A stretch of 52,167 nucleotides of DNA from JABFRJ01 sp031379035. Its GTDB lineage: Bacteria > Pseudomonadota > Alphaproteobacteria > Rhizobiales > Hyphomicrobiaceae. Positions 1 to 8,500 of this stretch are shown in pieces; within the stretch, counting starts at the first letter, position 1, and each line of letters starts with the position of its first letter. The notes beneath the pieces were generated by a model. The model did no database searches. It saw nothing but the letters and a program-made list of their open reading frames with translations, and had not been told where the DNA came from. The stretch spans positions 1 through 52,167 of the forward strand of contig JANNEU010000093.1 of NCBI GenBank assembly GCA_031379035.1. Direction: 5' to 3'. The translations under genes were made by a program, and so were the position numbers.

Positions 1-1
1 C

Positions 2-1999
2 GCGTGCGTGCTGTTGGCAACGCTCGTCGTCCTGCCAATCGGCTTGCCGGCTGGCCTTGGCGATCCATCCGATGGCAATGCCTACGTCTGGCTGCTTAGT
101 GTGCTGTTCTCTGGCGTTGGATTGCCCTTTTTCGCGGTCGCTGCGAACGCCCCGCTTCTTCAAGCATGGTTCTCCCGCACCGATCATCCAGCAGCGCGCG
201 ATCCCTATTTTCTGTACGGTGCCAGCAATGGCGGCAGTCTGCTGGCGTTGGTCGGTTACCCGATGCTGATCGAACCCTGGTGGGGGCTCAAGACTCAGGC
301 GACCGCCTGGAGCGCGGGGTTCGCAGGCCTGGTTGTGTTGTTGATGTGCTCGGCCGCATGGGTCGTTATACGGCAACCCCATAAGGCGGCACCAAGCAGA
401 ACGGCTGCGCCACGGACAATCGACCGTGCGGCACCCACGACAGCCCTGGACCGCGTGATGTGGATCGTGCTGGCGCTGATCCCGTCTGCCCTGATGGTCG
501 CGGTCACGACGTACATCACCACTGACTTGGCCTCGACACCGCTGTTCTGGGTGATCCCGTTGGCGCTGTTCCTGCTCACCTTTATTCTGGTCTTCCGAGA
601 GCGTGAACTGGTCCCCATCGCCATCGTCTCCCGTGCCCTGCCCATCCTCGTGGTCGCCTTGCTGGCGGTGCCGTATCCAGAGGTGCGCTTGGTCTTGGCG
701 TTGGCAGCCTTCGTAGCCGCTACACTCGTTTGCCACAGCCAGCTGTATGCGCGCCGTCCAAGCGCCAGTCATCTGACGGAATTCTATTTGTGGATGTCAT
801 TTGGTGGTGCGCTGGGCGGCATGTTCGCGGCGTTGTTGGCCCCTCAGATCTTTGCCTCAGCCTTCGAATTCACGGCGTTGATGACGGCCGCCCTGTTCTG
901 CCGACCCGAAGTCCTGCAACCGCTGTTCAAGCATGTCGATCTGCCGCGTATTGGTGCGTTCGCTTGTTTCGCGGCGGCGGCTTTGATCGGGCAACAAATG
1001 TCGCTGGAGCTCGGTGGCGAATGGTTCGGTCGCGGCGTCATGGCGGTCATCCTGGCCGGTGTGGCAGCCAGCCTGTGGTGGCACCGCGCGCATCCCGCCC
1101 AACACGCCGGTGTGATGCTGGCGATTGGCCTCTTCGCCTGGATGCTGCCGGCGAGCCAGCAGGCGATCCACACCGCGCGCTCGTTCTTCGGCGTCATCCG
1201 CGTGATCGAGACGGCGGACGGCACGACGCGGTTGATGCAGCATGGCACCACGTTACACGGATCGCGGCGGCTGACTGACGACAAGGGCAACAAGGTCGAG
1301 CGGCCGGTGCCAGCGACGTATTATCATCCAAAAGGACCGTTAGCGCGCGGCGTGACGATGGCAAGGCAAGCGACAACGGGTTCGGCGGCGGGTCCCATGC
1401 GCATGGGCATCGTCGGCCTCGGCACCGGCTCGATGGCCTGCCACACGCAGCCCAACGACACGATCACCTATTTCGAGATCGATCCAGTTGTTGTGCAGAT
1501 TGCCAAAGACCCGCGCTACTTCGACTTCCTGTCGCAGTGCCGTCCGGGTGCTGAGATCGTCATGGGCGACGCGCGCTTGACGCTGGCCAAGCAGCCCCAC
1601 GCCGCGTTCGATTATCTGGTGATCGACGCGTTCACCTCCGACGCCGTGCCCGCGCACTTGCTGACGGCCGAAGCGATGCGGCTCTATCTCGACAAGATCG
1701 CGGCGCGCGGCGTGCTGGCGCTGCATGTGTCGAACCGCTATCTTGAGCTTGTGTCGGCGGTGAGCGCGACGGCGCAGACCATTCCTGGCACCGTGGTGCG
1801 CGTGGTTGAATTCGGCGGCGTGCCCGATGATCCGGATGCACAGCCGTCGACGGTGGTGTTTATCGCAGCCCGCCCTGACGTGCTGGCATCGATGGCCGCC
1901 TGGCCGGACGCGCGCATTCCGCACCCGACCACAACGGCACCGTGGAGCGACGATTTCTCCGATGTGCTGTCGGCGATCATCCGGCATATGAGGCGCTGA
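2..1999 (+). CDS. Membrane protein fused to spermidine-synthase-like domain (5' end outside window)
   Basis: The reading frame is already open at the left edge, so the true start lies upstream. About 400 residues are dominated by hydrophobic segments typical of a multi-spanning membrane region. They are followed by a soluble domain with a Rossmann glycine motif (GIVGLGTGSMACH, about nt 1408-1446), an acidic residue in FEIDP that would bind the nucleoside, and a VIDAFTSDAVPAHLL segment. This is the layout of fused MFS/spermidine-synthase-like proteins, in which the C-terminal fold resembles aminopropyl- or methyltransferases but the substrate is mostly unknown. A true polyamine role is not shown. 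The next gene, crcB, starts 43 bp downstream in the same direction. Confidence 0.8.
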   Translation, partial: ACVLLATLVVLPIGLPAGLGDPSDGNAYVWLLSVLFSGVGLPFFAVAANAPLLQAWFSRTDHPAARDPYFLYGASNGGSLLALVGYPMLIEPWWGLKTQATAWSAGFAGLVVLLMCSAAWVVIRQPHKAAPSRTAAPRTIDRAAPTTALDRVMWIVLALIPSALMVAVTTYITTDLASTPLFWVIPLALFLLTFILVFRERELVPIAIVSRALPILVVALLAVPYPEVRLVLALAAFVAATLVCHSQLYARRPSASHLTEFYLWMSFGGALGGMFAALLAPQIFASAFEFTALMTAALFCRPEVLQPLFKHVDLPRIGAFACFAAAALIGQQMSLELGGEWFGRGVMAVILAGVAASLWWHRAHPAQHAGVMLAIGLFAWMLPASQQAIHTARSFFGVIRVIETADGTTRLMQHGTTLHGSRRLTDDKGNKVERPVPATYYHPKGPLARGVTMARQATTGSAAGPMRMGIVGLGTGSMACHTQPNDTITYFEIDPVVVQIAKDPRYFDFLSQCRPGAEIVMGDARLTLAKQPHAAFDYLVIDAFTSDAVPAHLLTAEAMRLYLDKIAARGVLALHVSNRYLELVSAVSATAQTIPGTVVRVVEFGGVPDDPDAQPSTVVFIAARPDVLASMAAWPDARIPHPTTTAPWSDDFSDVLSAIIRHMRR

Positions 2000-2042
2000 C
2001 GCTGTCCAATTCGGCCGGCGATATGCAGGAAAGCGACGGCCG

Positions 2043-2423
2043 ATGCGTCTGTTGATTTTGGCAACGGTTGGCGGGGCCATCGGGTCGGGTGCGCGGCATC
2101 TGGTTAACATCGCCATGACGCGTTCCCTCGGCCCGGCATTCCCCTGGGCGACGTTGACCGTCAACGTCGTTGGCTCGTTCCTGATGGGCTTCCTAGTCGA
2201 CATGATCATGCGCCGCTTCGGCGGCTCGCCAGAGATGCGTACGTTCCTCGCCACCGGCATCCTCGGCGGCTTTACCACGTTCTCGGCGTTCTCGCTCGAC
2301 ATCTCCACCCTGCTGAGCCGCGACGAAATCATAACCGCGCTGGTCTATATCCTCGCCTCCGTTGCCATATCGCTCCTGGCGCTCTATGCCGGGCTGGCGC
2401 TGTCGAGGGCGCTGTTTTCGTGA
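2043..2423 (+). CDS. crcB: Fluoride channel/exporter CrcB (FluC)
   Basis: A 126-residue protein with four predicted membrane segments, the usual size for the Fluc family, which exports fluoride as a dual-topology dimer. Family signatures are visible: GGAIGSGARH near the N-terminus, TVNVVGSFLMG around residues 39-49, and GGFTTFSAFS around residues 76-85, which carries the pore-lining Thr/Phe/Ser residues. I looked for a fluoride riboswitch in the 43 bp upstream and see none, so expression may depend on the upstream gene. In many Rhizobiales crcB is followed by an RluA-family synthase and a HAD phosphatase, as here. Confidence 0.95.
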   Translation: MRLLILATVGGAIGSGARHLVNIAMTRSLGPAFPWATLTVNVVGSFLMGFLVDMIMRRFGGSPEMRTFLATGILGGFTTFSAFSLDISTLLSRDEIITALVYILASVAISLLALYAGLALSRALFS

Positions 2424-2436
2424 GATTTTTGGACAT

Positions 2437-2462
2437 GGGGTCAGACCCATGGGTCCGACCCC
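2437..2462. repeat. 26-bp extragenic palindrome between crcB and rluC
   Basis: Two 13-bp arms (GGGGTCAGACCCA and its inverted partner TGGGTCCGACCCC) abut with one mismatch. The element lies in the 54-bp gap between crcB and rluC and can fold in RNA. No T-run follows, so it is more like a dispersed extragenic palindrome than a classical terminator. Confidence 0.6.
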
Positions 2463-2477
2463 CAAGGCACTGCCCCT

Positions 2478-3551
2478 ATGAGTGACACGCCCGCCACGAG
2501 CGACAAGGCTCAGACCAGCAAGGCCAAGTCCGACAAGGTCGAGACCATCACGGTGCTGCCGCAGGAGGCGGACCTGCGGCTGGATCGCTGGTTCAAGATC
2601 CACTTCCCTGAGATCGGTTACACCTATCTCCAGAAGTTGCTGCGGTCGGGGCAGGTGCGGGTGAACGGTAAGCGGGTCGAGGCGAACGCGCGCGTGGCCG
2701 TCGGGCATGAGGTGCGTGTGCCGAAGGTTGCGCGCGAAAGGCCGAAAGAAGGCTCGGTGCATGCGCTCAAGGCCGCCAACACCGAGGTGGCCACGCAGAA
2801 GATCACCAACGCCGACCGCGCGCTGATCGAAGGCATGATCATCTACGAGGACGAGCACGTGATCGTGCTCAACAAGCCGTTCGGCCTCGCCGTACAGGGT
2901 GGCAGCGGCACCACGCGGCACATCGACGGCATGCTCGCCGCCATGGCCGACCGCTTCGGTGACCGCCCGCGGCTGGTGCACCGGCTGGATCGGGATACCA
3001 CCGGCGTTCTCATGATCGCCAAGCACCGCATGGCCGCCTCCAAGCTCGGCCGCACGTTCCAGACCCGCAGCGCCGCCAAGACCTACTGGGCGCTGGTGCG
3101 TGGCGTGCCGGCGCCACGGCAGGGGCGCATCGAGGCGGCGCTGGTGAAAGCCGCCACGCCCGAAGGCGACCGCGTGCGTAAATCAGAGCCCGGCGAGCAG
3201 GAACAGGCCATGCATGCGACAACGCACTATAACGTCATCGAGCGCGTGGCGCAGAAAGCCGCCTGGGTCAGCTTGAAGCCCGTCACCGGCCGCCAGCATC
3301 AGCTGCGCGCGCACATGCAGCTGATCGGCCACCCTATCATCGGCGACAACAAGTACGGCGGCGACACGACCGAGTTCGCCGCAGCCCTTGAGCCAAAACT
3401 CCACCTCCACGCTCGCCGGCTCATGATGCCCCACCCCATCACCCGCGACGCCACCATCGACGTCACCGCGCCATTGCCTGAGCACATGCTGACGACGTGG
3501 GAACTGCTCGGGCTCGATGCGAATAGGTACGATATCGAAGAAGCGGAGTAG
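2478..3551 (+). CDS. rluC: RluA-family 23S rRNA pseudouridine synthase (RluC-like)
   Basis: A 357-residue protein. After a Lys/Thr-rich leader of about 25 residues there is an S4 RNA-binding domain (residues about 32-85, DLRLDRWFKIHFP through VNGKRVEANARV). The RluA catalytic domain follows, with the motif HRLDRDTTG near residues 166-174; its Asp is the nucleophile that isomerises uridine. The later GRQHQLRAHM motif is also typical. S4 plus RluA domain fits RluC/RluD, which modify 23S rRNA. RluC is chosen by overall form and by the crcB-HAD neighbourhood, but RluC and RluD cannot be fully separated by eye. Confidence 0.88.
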   Translation: MSDTPATSDKAQTSKAKSDKVETITVLPQEADLRLDRWFKIHFPEIGYTYLQKLLRSGQVRVNGKRVEANARVAVGHEVRVPKVARERPKEGSVHALKAANTEVATQKITNADRALIEGMIIYEDEHVIVLNKPFGLAVQGGSGTTRHIDGMLAAMADRFGDRPRLVHRLDRDTTGVLMIAKHRMAASKLGRTFQTRSAAKTYWALVRGVPAPRQGRIEAALVKAATPEGDRVRKSEPGEQEQAMHATTHYNVIERVAQKAAWVSLKPVTGRQHQLRAHMQLIGHPIIGDNKYGGDTTEFAAALEPKLHLHARRLMMPHPITRDATIDVTAPLPEHMLTTWELLGLDANRYDIEEAE

Positions 3552-3874
3552 GGATTGCGGAGCAAGCGACGCCCATTTGCTCCGGCACTTACCGTCCCTC
3601 CGTTTCCCCGGACCGCCCCGGCGCGACTATCGCGCCGAAGCGGATCCGGGGTCTTCACCCGCCGCCGCAGTGCGCGTTAAAACCGGCTGGTGACGATCCC
3701 GGATATCTTCCGCGCTGAACCGCGCGTAAAATTCCGGGAAACCGGAGTTGGCTCGAGGGGATTTGCGCGGCGTTCGACACTTCCAAAACTCAATTGCATA
3801 CCCGCACCTGCTCTTTCGGTAGTTGCGAGATCGCGGCGCGCCATGACCTCACCTACCATTGCCGGACCACCCCC
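3552..3874. repeat. Intergenic region with a long GC-rich inverted repeat (3606-3651)
   Basis: This 323-bp stretch between rluC and the HAD phosphatase has no convincing gene. It contains nested inverted repeats at 3606-3651: outer arms CCCCGGA and TCCGGGG, inner arms GGCGCGA and TCGCGCC. This resembles the dispersed palindromes common in GC-rich alphaproteobacterial intergenic DNA. There is no T-run, so termination of rluC transcripts is possible but not shown. The rest looks featureless. Confidence 0.55.
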
Positions 3875-4543
3875 ATGCCCCGCCACCTCATCCTCTTCGA
3901 CTGCGACGGCACGCTGGTCGACAGCCAGCACGACATTGTGGATGCGATGACGCATGCGTTCGAGACGCACGGACTCGTGCCCCCCACACGCACTGAAACG
4001 CTGAGCGTCGTCGGGCTGTCCGTACCGGAGGCCATTGCGGTGCTGGCACCGCGGCAGACAGCGGTCGTGCACACCGCGTTGGCCAACGCGTTTCGTGCTG
4101 GCGATCCAACACAACGCGCTGCAGGTGCCCGCAGTGATCCGCTCTACCCAGGTGCCGCCGAACTCATCGCGCAGCTCGCCACCAACAAGAGCCTGGTGCT
4201 CGGCGTCGCTACCGGAAAATCCCGACGTGGCGTTGCGCGCTTGTTCGACCGTTATGGCTGGAATGATCACTTCGAGACGATCCAGACGGCGGATACCAAC
4301 CCGTCGAAGCCGCATCCTGGCATGATTGAGACCGCGCTGGCGGCGACGGGTGTGGACCCGCATCATTGCATCATGATCGGTGACACCAGCTTCGACATGC
4401 TGATGGCACGCGCCGCCGGTGTGCGGGCACTCGGCGTGGCGTGGGGGTACCATTCCGTGGTGGCGGTACAGGCCGCTGGTGCCCACCAGATCGTCGATGA
4501 TTTTTCAGCTCTCCGCGACGCCATTGACGGTTGGGCGCGGTAG
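3875..4543 (+). CDS. HAD-IA family phosphatase (Gph-like)
   Basis: A 222-residue HAD-superfamily hydrolase. Motif I FDCDGTLVDS lies at residues 8-17 and supplies the nucleophilic Asp and the acid/base Asp. A cap region follows. VATGKSR (motif II) is near the middle, a conserved Lys occurs in NPSKPHPGM, and motif IV MIGDTSFDM comes late. The order and spacing are those of subfamily IA phosphatases such as phosphoglycolate phosphatase or PpaX; the substrate cannot be read from sequence. I start at the ATG giving MPRHLILFDCDGT because upstream in-frame codons place extra residues before the motif that the family lacks. In related genomes this gene is often third in a crcB-rluC-HAD set. Confidence 0.85.
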   Translation: MPRHLILFDCDGTLVDSQHDIVDAMTHAFETHGLVPPTRTETLSVVGLSVPEAIAVLAPRQTAVVHTALANAFRAGDPTQRAAGARSDPLYPGAAELIAQLATNKSLVLGVATGKSRRGVARLFDRYGWNDHFETIQTADTNPSKPHPGMIETALAATGVDPHHCIMIGDTSFDMLMARAAGVRALGVAWGYHSVVAVQAAGAHQIVDDFSALRDAIDGWAR

Positions 4544-4587
4544 GCGGTGGCAGTCTCCAGCGCTACAAGCGGCGCGCTTGTCAGCAA

Positions 4588-4609
4588 GATGCTTTAGGTT
4601 TAAAGCATC
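4588..4609. promoter_or_regulatory. Perfect 9-bp-arm palindrome, candidate MarR operator
   Basis: GATGCTTTA, four bases, then TAAAGCATC, ending 26 bp before the start of the OYE gene. The arms match exactly. The same half-site GATGCTTTA recurs at 6141-6149, within the likely promoter of the next gene, which is what an operator of the MarR protein encoded at 9276-9749 would look like. A possible -35 (TTGTCA, 4579-4584) would place the palindrome over the spacer and -10. Confidence 0.6.
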
Positions 4610-4635
4610 GGCATCGCCCCTGCGTTGCTGATCGG

Positions 4636-6114
4636 ATGACGCGCATGTGGAAGCCGCCGGAACGCATCAAGCATACGACACAGCCGGGTCCGTGGCCGAC
4701 GGCTGTGGAGGCAAGTGACGCCACGCTGTTCCAACCGCTTTCATTCGGCGCGCTGCAGCTTGCCAGCCGAACGTGGGTACCGGCCATGGTGCCGTGGCGG
4801 GCCATGGAAGATGGCACGGTCACGCAAGACAACATCGATTGGTATGCGCGGTTTGCGCGCGGGCGACCGGGTGCGCTCGTGGTGGAAGCGACCGGCATTC
4901 GCGATGTGCCGTCGGGGCCGCTGCTGCGGATCGGGCATGATCGGTTCATTGCAGGTCTTGCCAAGATTGCTGACGCAGTGCGCGCGGCAAGTGGCGGCGA
5001 GACGAAACTATTCATCCAATTGATCGACTTTCTGTCGGTGCGTCGCAGGCCCGATCCGGCGAAGTTCTTTGAGCGGTTTCTGACCATTACGCCACGACTG
5101 CGTACTGTACTTGGTGCTGCGGATTGGCCGGACGCCGCCGTGCGGGCAGCAATGGCCGCGAAGAGCCGGGCGGAGCTGGCCGAGCTGCTCACCACTGCAG
5201 AATTGGAAGCCCTTGATCGTGGCGCACGCGAGCGGGTGACAGACATCCATCTTCCGCACATTGCTGAGTTGCCGCACGTCTTGCCGCAGCTGTTCGCCAC
5301 CGCTGCATGCCGGGCGCAGGCCGCTGGCTTCGACGGCATCGAGCTGCACTATGCGCATGCCTATACGATGGCATCGTTTCTCTCGCCGACGAACACACGC
5401 ACAGATGGCTATGGCGGTGACCTCGGCGGCCGCTTGCGCTTGCCGTTGGAGGTCTACGCGGCTGTGCGCGCGGCAGTCGGAACGACGTTTCCGGTGGGCG
5501 CGCGCTTTCTTGCCGACGAAGCAATTGCTGGTGGCGGCGCGCCAGAGGATGCAGCTGTCTATGCAGTGGCGTTTGCGCGCGGAGGCATGGATTTTCTGTC
5601 GCTGTCGCGCGGCGGAAAATTCGATGACGCCAAACAACCCCCCATCGGCCAATCTGTTTATCCCTACACCGGGCCGAGTGGCTATGAGTGCATGCCGGGC
5701 TACATTTCCGATGCGCACGGGCCGTTTGGACGCAACCTGCCGGCGACCCGCGCAATCCGCGCCGTTGTGCGTGCGGCCGGCTTAGCAACGCCGATAATTG
5801 CCGCTGGCGGCATTCACAGCTTTGCACAGGCGGAGGGGGTGGTGAGTGATGGCACGGCGGACATCGCGGCGCTCGCGCGGCAGGCGTTGGCCGATCCGGA
5901 TTGGTTCGCGAAGGTGCGCACGGGCCACGGGGCGGCGGTGCGCCTGTGTGAGTATACCAACTACTGCGAGGGCCTCGACCAGAAACACAAACAGGTGACG
6001 TGTCAGCTGTGGGATCGTGAGGCGCTAGACGACACGGGCGCGTCCCGCTCGCGTGACGGCCGGCGGAGATTGGTCGCGCCGGCTTGGGAAGTGCCGAAGG
6101 AATCGGGAAACTAA
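4636..6114 (+). CDS. NADH:flavin oxidoreductase, Old Yellow Enzyme family
   Basis: A 492-residue FMN-dependent oxidoreductase of the OYE superfamily, which reduces activated C=C bonds or quinonoid rings with NAD(P)H. The TIM-barrel core begins at LFQPLSFGALQLASR. The hallmark GFDGIELHYAHAYTMASFLSP plus NTRTDGYGG lies around residues 230-261. The protein is longer than minimal OYEs, with an insertion of about 60 residues (RRRPDPAKFFERF onward) and a tail containing several Cys (LCEYTNYCEG, VTCQLWD). I do not see the CxxCxxxC cluster of 2,4-dienoyl-CoA reductases. The ATG at 4636 is chosen as the first start after the palindrome; 4645 is an alternative. It precedes a gene with a fused OYE module, so two OYE domains lie in tandem. 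Confidence 0.85.
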   Translation: MTRMWKPPERIKHTTQPGPWPTAVEASDATLFQPLSFGALQLASRTWVPAMVPWRAMEDGTVTQDNIDWYARFARGRPGALVVEATGIRDVPSGPLLRIGHDRFIAGLAKIADAVRAASGGETKLFIQLIDFLSVRRRPDPAKFFERFLTITPRLRTVLGAADWPDAAVRAAMAAKSRAELAELLTTAELEALDRGARERVTDIHLPHIAELPHVLPQLFATAACRAQAAGFDGIELHYAHAYTMASFLSPTNTRTDGYGGDLGGRLRLPLEVYAAVRAAVGTTFPVGARFLADEAIAGGGAPEDAAVYAVAFARGGMDFLSLSRGGKFDDAKQPPIGQSVYPYTGPSGYECMPGYISDAHGPFGRNLPATRAIRAVVRAAGLATPIIAAGGIHSFAQAEGVVSDGTADIAALARQALADPDWFAKVRTGHGAAVRLCEYTNYCEGLDQKHKQVTCQLWDREALDDTGASRSRDGRRRLVAPAWEVPKESGN

Positions 6115-6140
6115 CCCAACCTGCAAATGTGTTTGGTGCG

Positions 6141-6180
6141 GATGCTTTAATCTTGAAATACAGGCACACCGGCCTATGCT
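6141..6180 (+). promoter_or_regulatory. Promoter of the monooxygenase gene with embedded operator half-site
   Basis: A sigma70-like pair is visible: TTGAAA (6153-6158), 16 bp, TATGCT (6175-6180), giving an expected start near 6187 and a leader of about 20 nt before the ATG at 6209. The half-site GATGCTTTA at 6141-6149 is identical to one arm of the palindrome at 4588-4609. Its second arm (6154-6162) is degenerate. A bound regulator would cover the -35 box. Confidence 0.55.
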
Positions 6181-6208
6181 GGCGTGTGGCGCACTTGCGG
6201 AGATCATT

Positions 6209-8500
6209 ATGCGCATCGCATGCCTGGGAGGCGGGCCGGCCGGCCTCTACTTTGCAATTCTCATGAAGCTGCAGAATCCAGCGCATGAGGTCGTTGTGGT
6301 CGAGCGCAACAAGCCGGGCGATACCTTTGGCTGGGGCGTGGTGCTGAGCGCCGAAACACTTGGCAATCTGGCAGCGGCGGACGCGCTGAGTGCGGCTGAG
6401 ATCCGCAAGCACTTTGCCTATTGGGATGACATTGCGGTTGTTTTCCGTGGCGAGACGCAGCGCTCCGGCGGTCATGGCTTCTCAGGCATCGGCCGCAAGC
6501 GACTGCTGAACATTCTGCAAAAGCGCGCGCGCGAACTCGGCGTCGAATTGCGCTTCGAGACGGAGTTTGAGGCTGGCGAAGAGTTTGCCAATTATGATCT
6601 CATCGTGGCGTGCGACGGCGTCAACTCCAAGATCCGCCATGCCCACGCGGATGTCTTCAAGCCGGATATCGATGTGCGTGCCTGCAAGTATCTGTGGCTC
6701 GGGACGAAGCAGACGTTTGCCGATGCGTTTACGTTTATCTTCGAAGAGACAGAGCACGGCTGGCTTTGGATTCACGCCTATCAGTTTGAACCGGAGACGG
6801 CGACGTTCATCGTCGAGTGCTCGGAGCAGACATGGCAGGCGTCCGGCTTTGATCGCATGAGCCAGGACGCGACGATTGCCGCGTTGGAGCGCATCTTTGC
6901 GCGCCATCTTGGCGGGCACGGCCTGATGAGCAACGCGCGTCACCTGCGCGGCTCTGCATGGCTAAACTTCAATCGCGTGCTGTGTGAGCGCTGGAGCCAC
7001 GGCAATGTGGTGCTGATGGGAGATTCGGCAGCGACAGCACATTTTTCGGTTGGGTCCGGGACCAAGCTGGCATTGGAGAGTGCCATTGCGCTGGCGCGAT
7101 ACATGCAGGCAGAGCCCGACATTCCCTCCGCCATGGCGCGTTACGAAGCAGACCGGCGCCTTGAAGTGCTGAAACTTCAGAATGCCGCGCGCAATTCAAC
7201 AGAGTGGTTCGAGCAGGTGGAGCGCTATCTCCATCTTGATCCGGTGCAGTTCAACTATTCGTTGCTCACGCGCTCGCAACGGATCAGCCACGAAAACCTG
7301 CGCGCGCGGGATCCCAAGTGGTTGGCGTCTGCGGAGCAATGGTTTGACAGGCAGGCCTCAGGACGGAGTCCGAAAGTAACACGCGCGCCGATGTTCACGC
7401 CGTTCAAGCTGGGTGCGCTTACACTCGACAACCGCGTCGTTGTCTCGCCGATGGCGCAGTATCGCGCCGTCGATGGCACGCCCGGTGATTGGCACTTCGT
7501 TCACTACGCCGAGCGGGCCAAGGGTGGTGCTGGCTTGGTCATGACAGAGATGACGTGTGTTGCGCCGGAGGCGCGCATCACGCCCGGCTGCACGGGGCTT
7601 TACACAGACGCGCATGTCGCTGCCTGGCGTCGCATTGCCGATTTTGTACATACAGAGACCTCCGCGAAACTTGGCCTACAGCTGGGGCATGCGGGGCCGA
7701 AAGGGTCCACGCAGCTTGGTTGGCAAGAGATGGACGTGGCGCTCAAGACGGGCAATTGGCCGCTGATCGCACCGAGCGCACTGGCGTGGTCCGACAAGAC
7801 GCAAGTCCCGCATGAAATGACGCGCGCGGATATGGATCAGGTGCGCGATCAGTTCGTTGCAGCAGCGCGGCGTGGTGCTGAAGCGGGGTTCGATCTGCTG
7901 GAGCTGCATTGCGCGCACGGCTATCTGTTGTCGGCGTTTCTGACGCCGATCATGAACCAACGCACTGACGCCTATGGCGGCAACTTGGAAAACCGCTGGC
8001 GCTATCCGCTTGAAGTATTTGCGGCAGTGCGAGCGGCGTGGCCTGCTGAAAAGCCCCTGTCGGTGCGGATTTCAGCGCATGATTGGCTCGGCACAGAAGG
8101 CGTTGAGCCGGCAGAAGCCGTTGTGATGGCGCAGGCCTTTGCAGCGGCCGGTGCGGCCATTATCGATGTGTCGGCGGGCCAGACCTCGACACGTGCGCGG
8201 CCGGTTTATGGCCGTATGTTCCAGACGCCGTTTTCCGATCAGATCCGCAATGAAGCGCGCGTGGCGACGATGGCGGTGGGCAATATCACCGAACCCGATC
8301 ACATCAATTCGATTCTGATGGCAGGCCGTGCCGATCTGGTCTGTCTGGCCCGGCCCCATCTGGCTGATCCCTATTGGACGCTGCATGCAGCCGCCAAGGC
8401 TGGTTATACCGGTGTAACATGGCCGAAGCCCTACGAGGCCGGTCGCGATCAACTCTATCGGCTCGCATCGCGGCCTGAGACGATGGCGGGGAAAGTGTAA
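6209..8500 (+). CDS. Bifunctional aromatic-CoA monooxygenase/OYE reductase (2-aminobenzoyl-CoA monooxygenase/reductase or salicylyl-CoA 5-hydroxylase type)
   Basis: A 763-residue fusion. Residues 1 to about 390 form an FAD aromatic hydroxylase: Rossmann motif CLGGGPAGLYFA at the very start, DG motif (VACDGVNS) and GD motif (LMGDSAATAHFSVGSG). Residues from about 395 form an OYE-type FMN reductase (FTPFKLGALTLDNR; LLELHCAHGYLLSAFLTP; TDAYGG). This architecture is known from 2-aminobenzoyl-CoA monooxygenase/reductase of the aerobic anthranilate pathway and from salicylyl-CoA 5-hydroxylase. In the former, the ring is hydroxylated and then reduced to a non-aromatic amino-oxo-cyclohexene-carboxyl-CoA. 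The start at MRIACLGGG puts the dinucleotide fold at the N-terminus and has a promoter just upstream. The RidA, acyl-CoA dehydrogenase and IDO genes downstream favour an anthranilate role over salicylate; this is inferred. Confidence 0.85.
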   Translation: MRIACLGGGPAGLYFAILMKLQNPAHEVVVVERNKPGDTFGWGVVLSAETLGNLAAADALSAAEIRKHFAYWDDIAVVFRGETQRSGGHGFSGIGRKRLLNILQKRARELGVELRFETEFEAGEEFANYDLIVACDGVNSKIRHAHADVFKPDIDVRACKYLWLGTKQTFADAFTFIFEETEHGWLWIHAYQFEPETATFIVECSEQTWQASGFDRMSQDATIAALERIFARHLGGHGLMSNARHLRGSAWLNFNRVLCERWSHGNVVLMGDSAATAHFSVGSGTKLALESAIALARYMQAEPDIPSAMARYEADRRLEVLKLQNAARNSTEWFEQVERYLHLDPVQFNYSLLTRSQRISHENLRARDPKWLASAEQWFDRQASGRSPKVTRAPMFTPFKLGALTLDNRVVVSPMAQYRAVDGTPGDWHFVHYAERAKGGAGLVMTEMTCVAPEARITPGCTGLYTDAHVAAWRRIADFVHTETSAKLGLQLGHAGPKGSTQLGWQEMDVALKTGNWPLIAPSALAWSDKTQVPHEMTRADMDQVRDQFVAAARRGAEAGFDLLELHCAHGYLLSAFLTPIMNQRTDAYGGNLENRWRYPLEVFAAVRAAWPAEKPLSVRISAHDWLGTEGVEPAEAVVMAQAFAAAGAAIIDVSAGQTSTRARPVYGRMFQTPFSDQIRNEARVATMAVGNITEPDHINSILMAGRADLVCLARPHLADPYWTLHAAAKAGYTGVTWPKPYEAGRDQLYRLASRPETMAGKV

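Noticed and set aside
2000..2042. Possible fluoride riboswitch before crcB
   Set aside because: Only 43 bp are available and none of the conserved fluoride aptamer segments is visible.
5189..6475. Long minus-strand frame (428 codons) opposite the OYE and the fusion gene
   Set aside because: It spans two real genes and the promoter between them, has no SD and a Arg/Pro/His-rich shadow composition.
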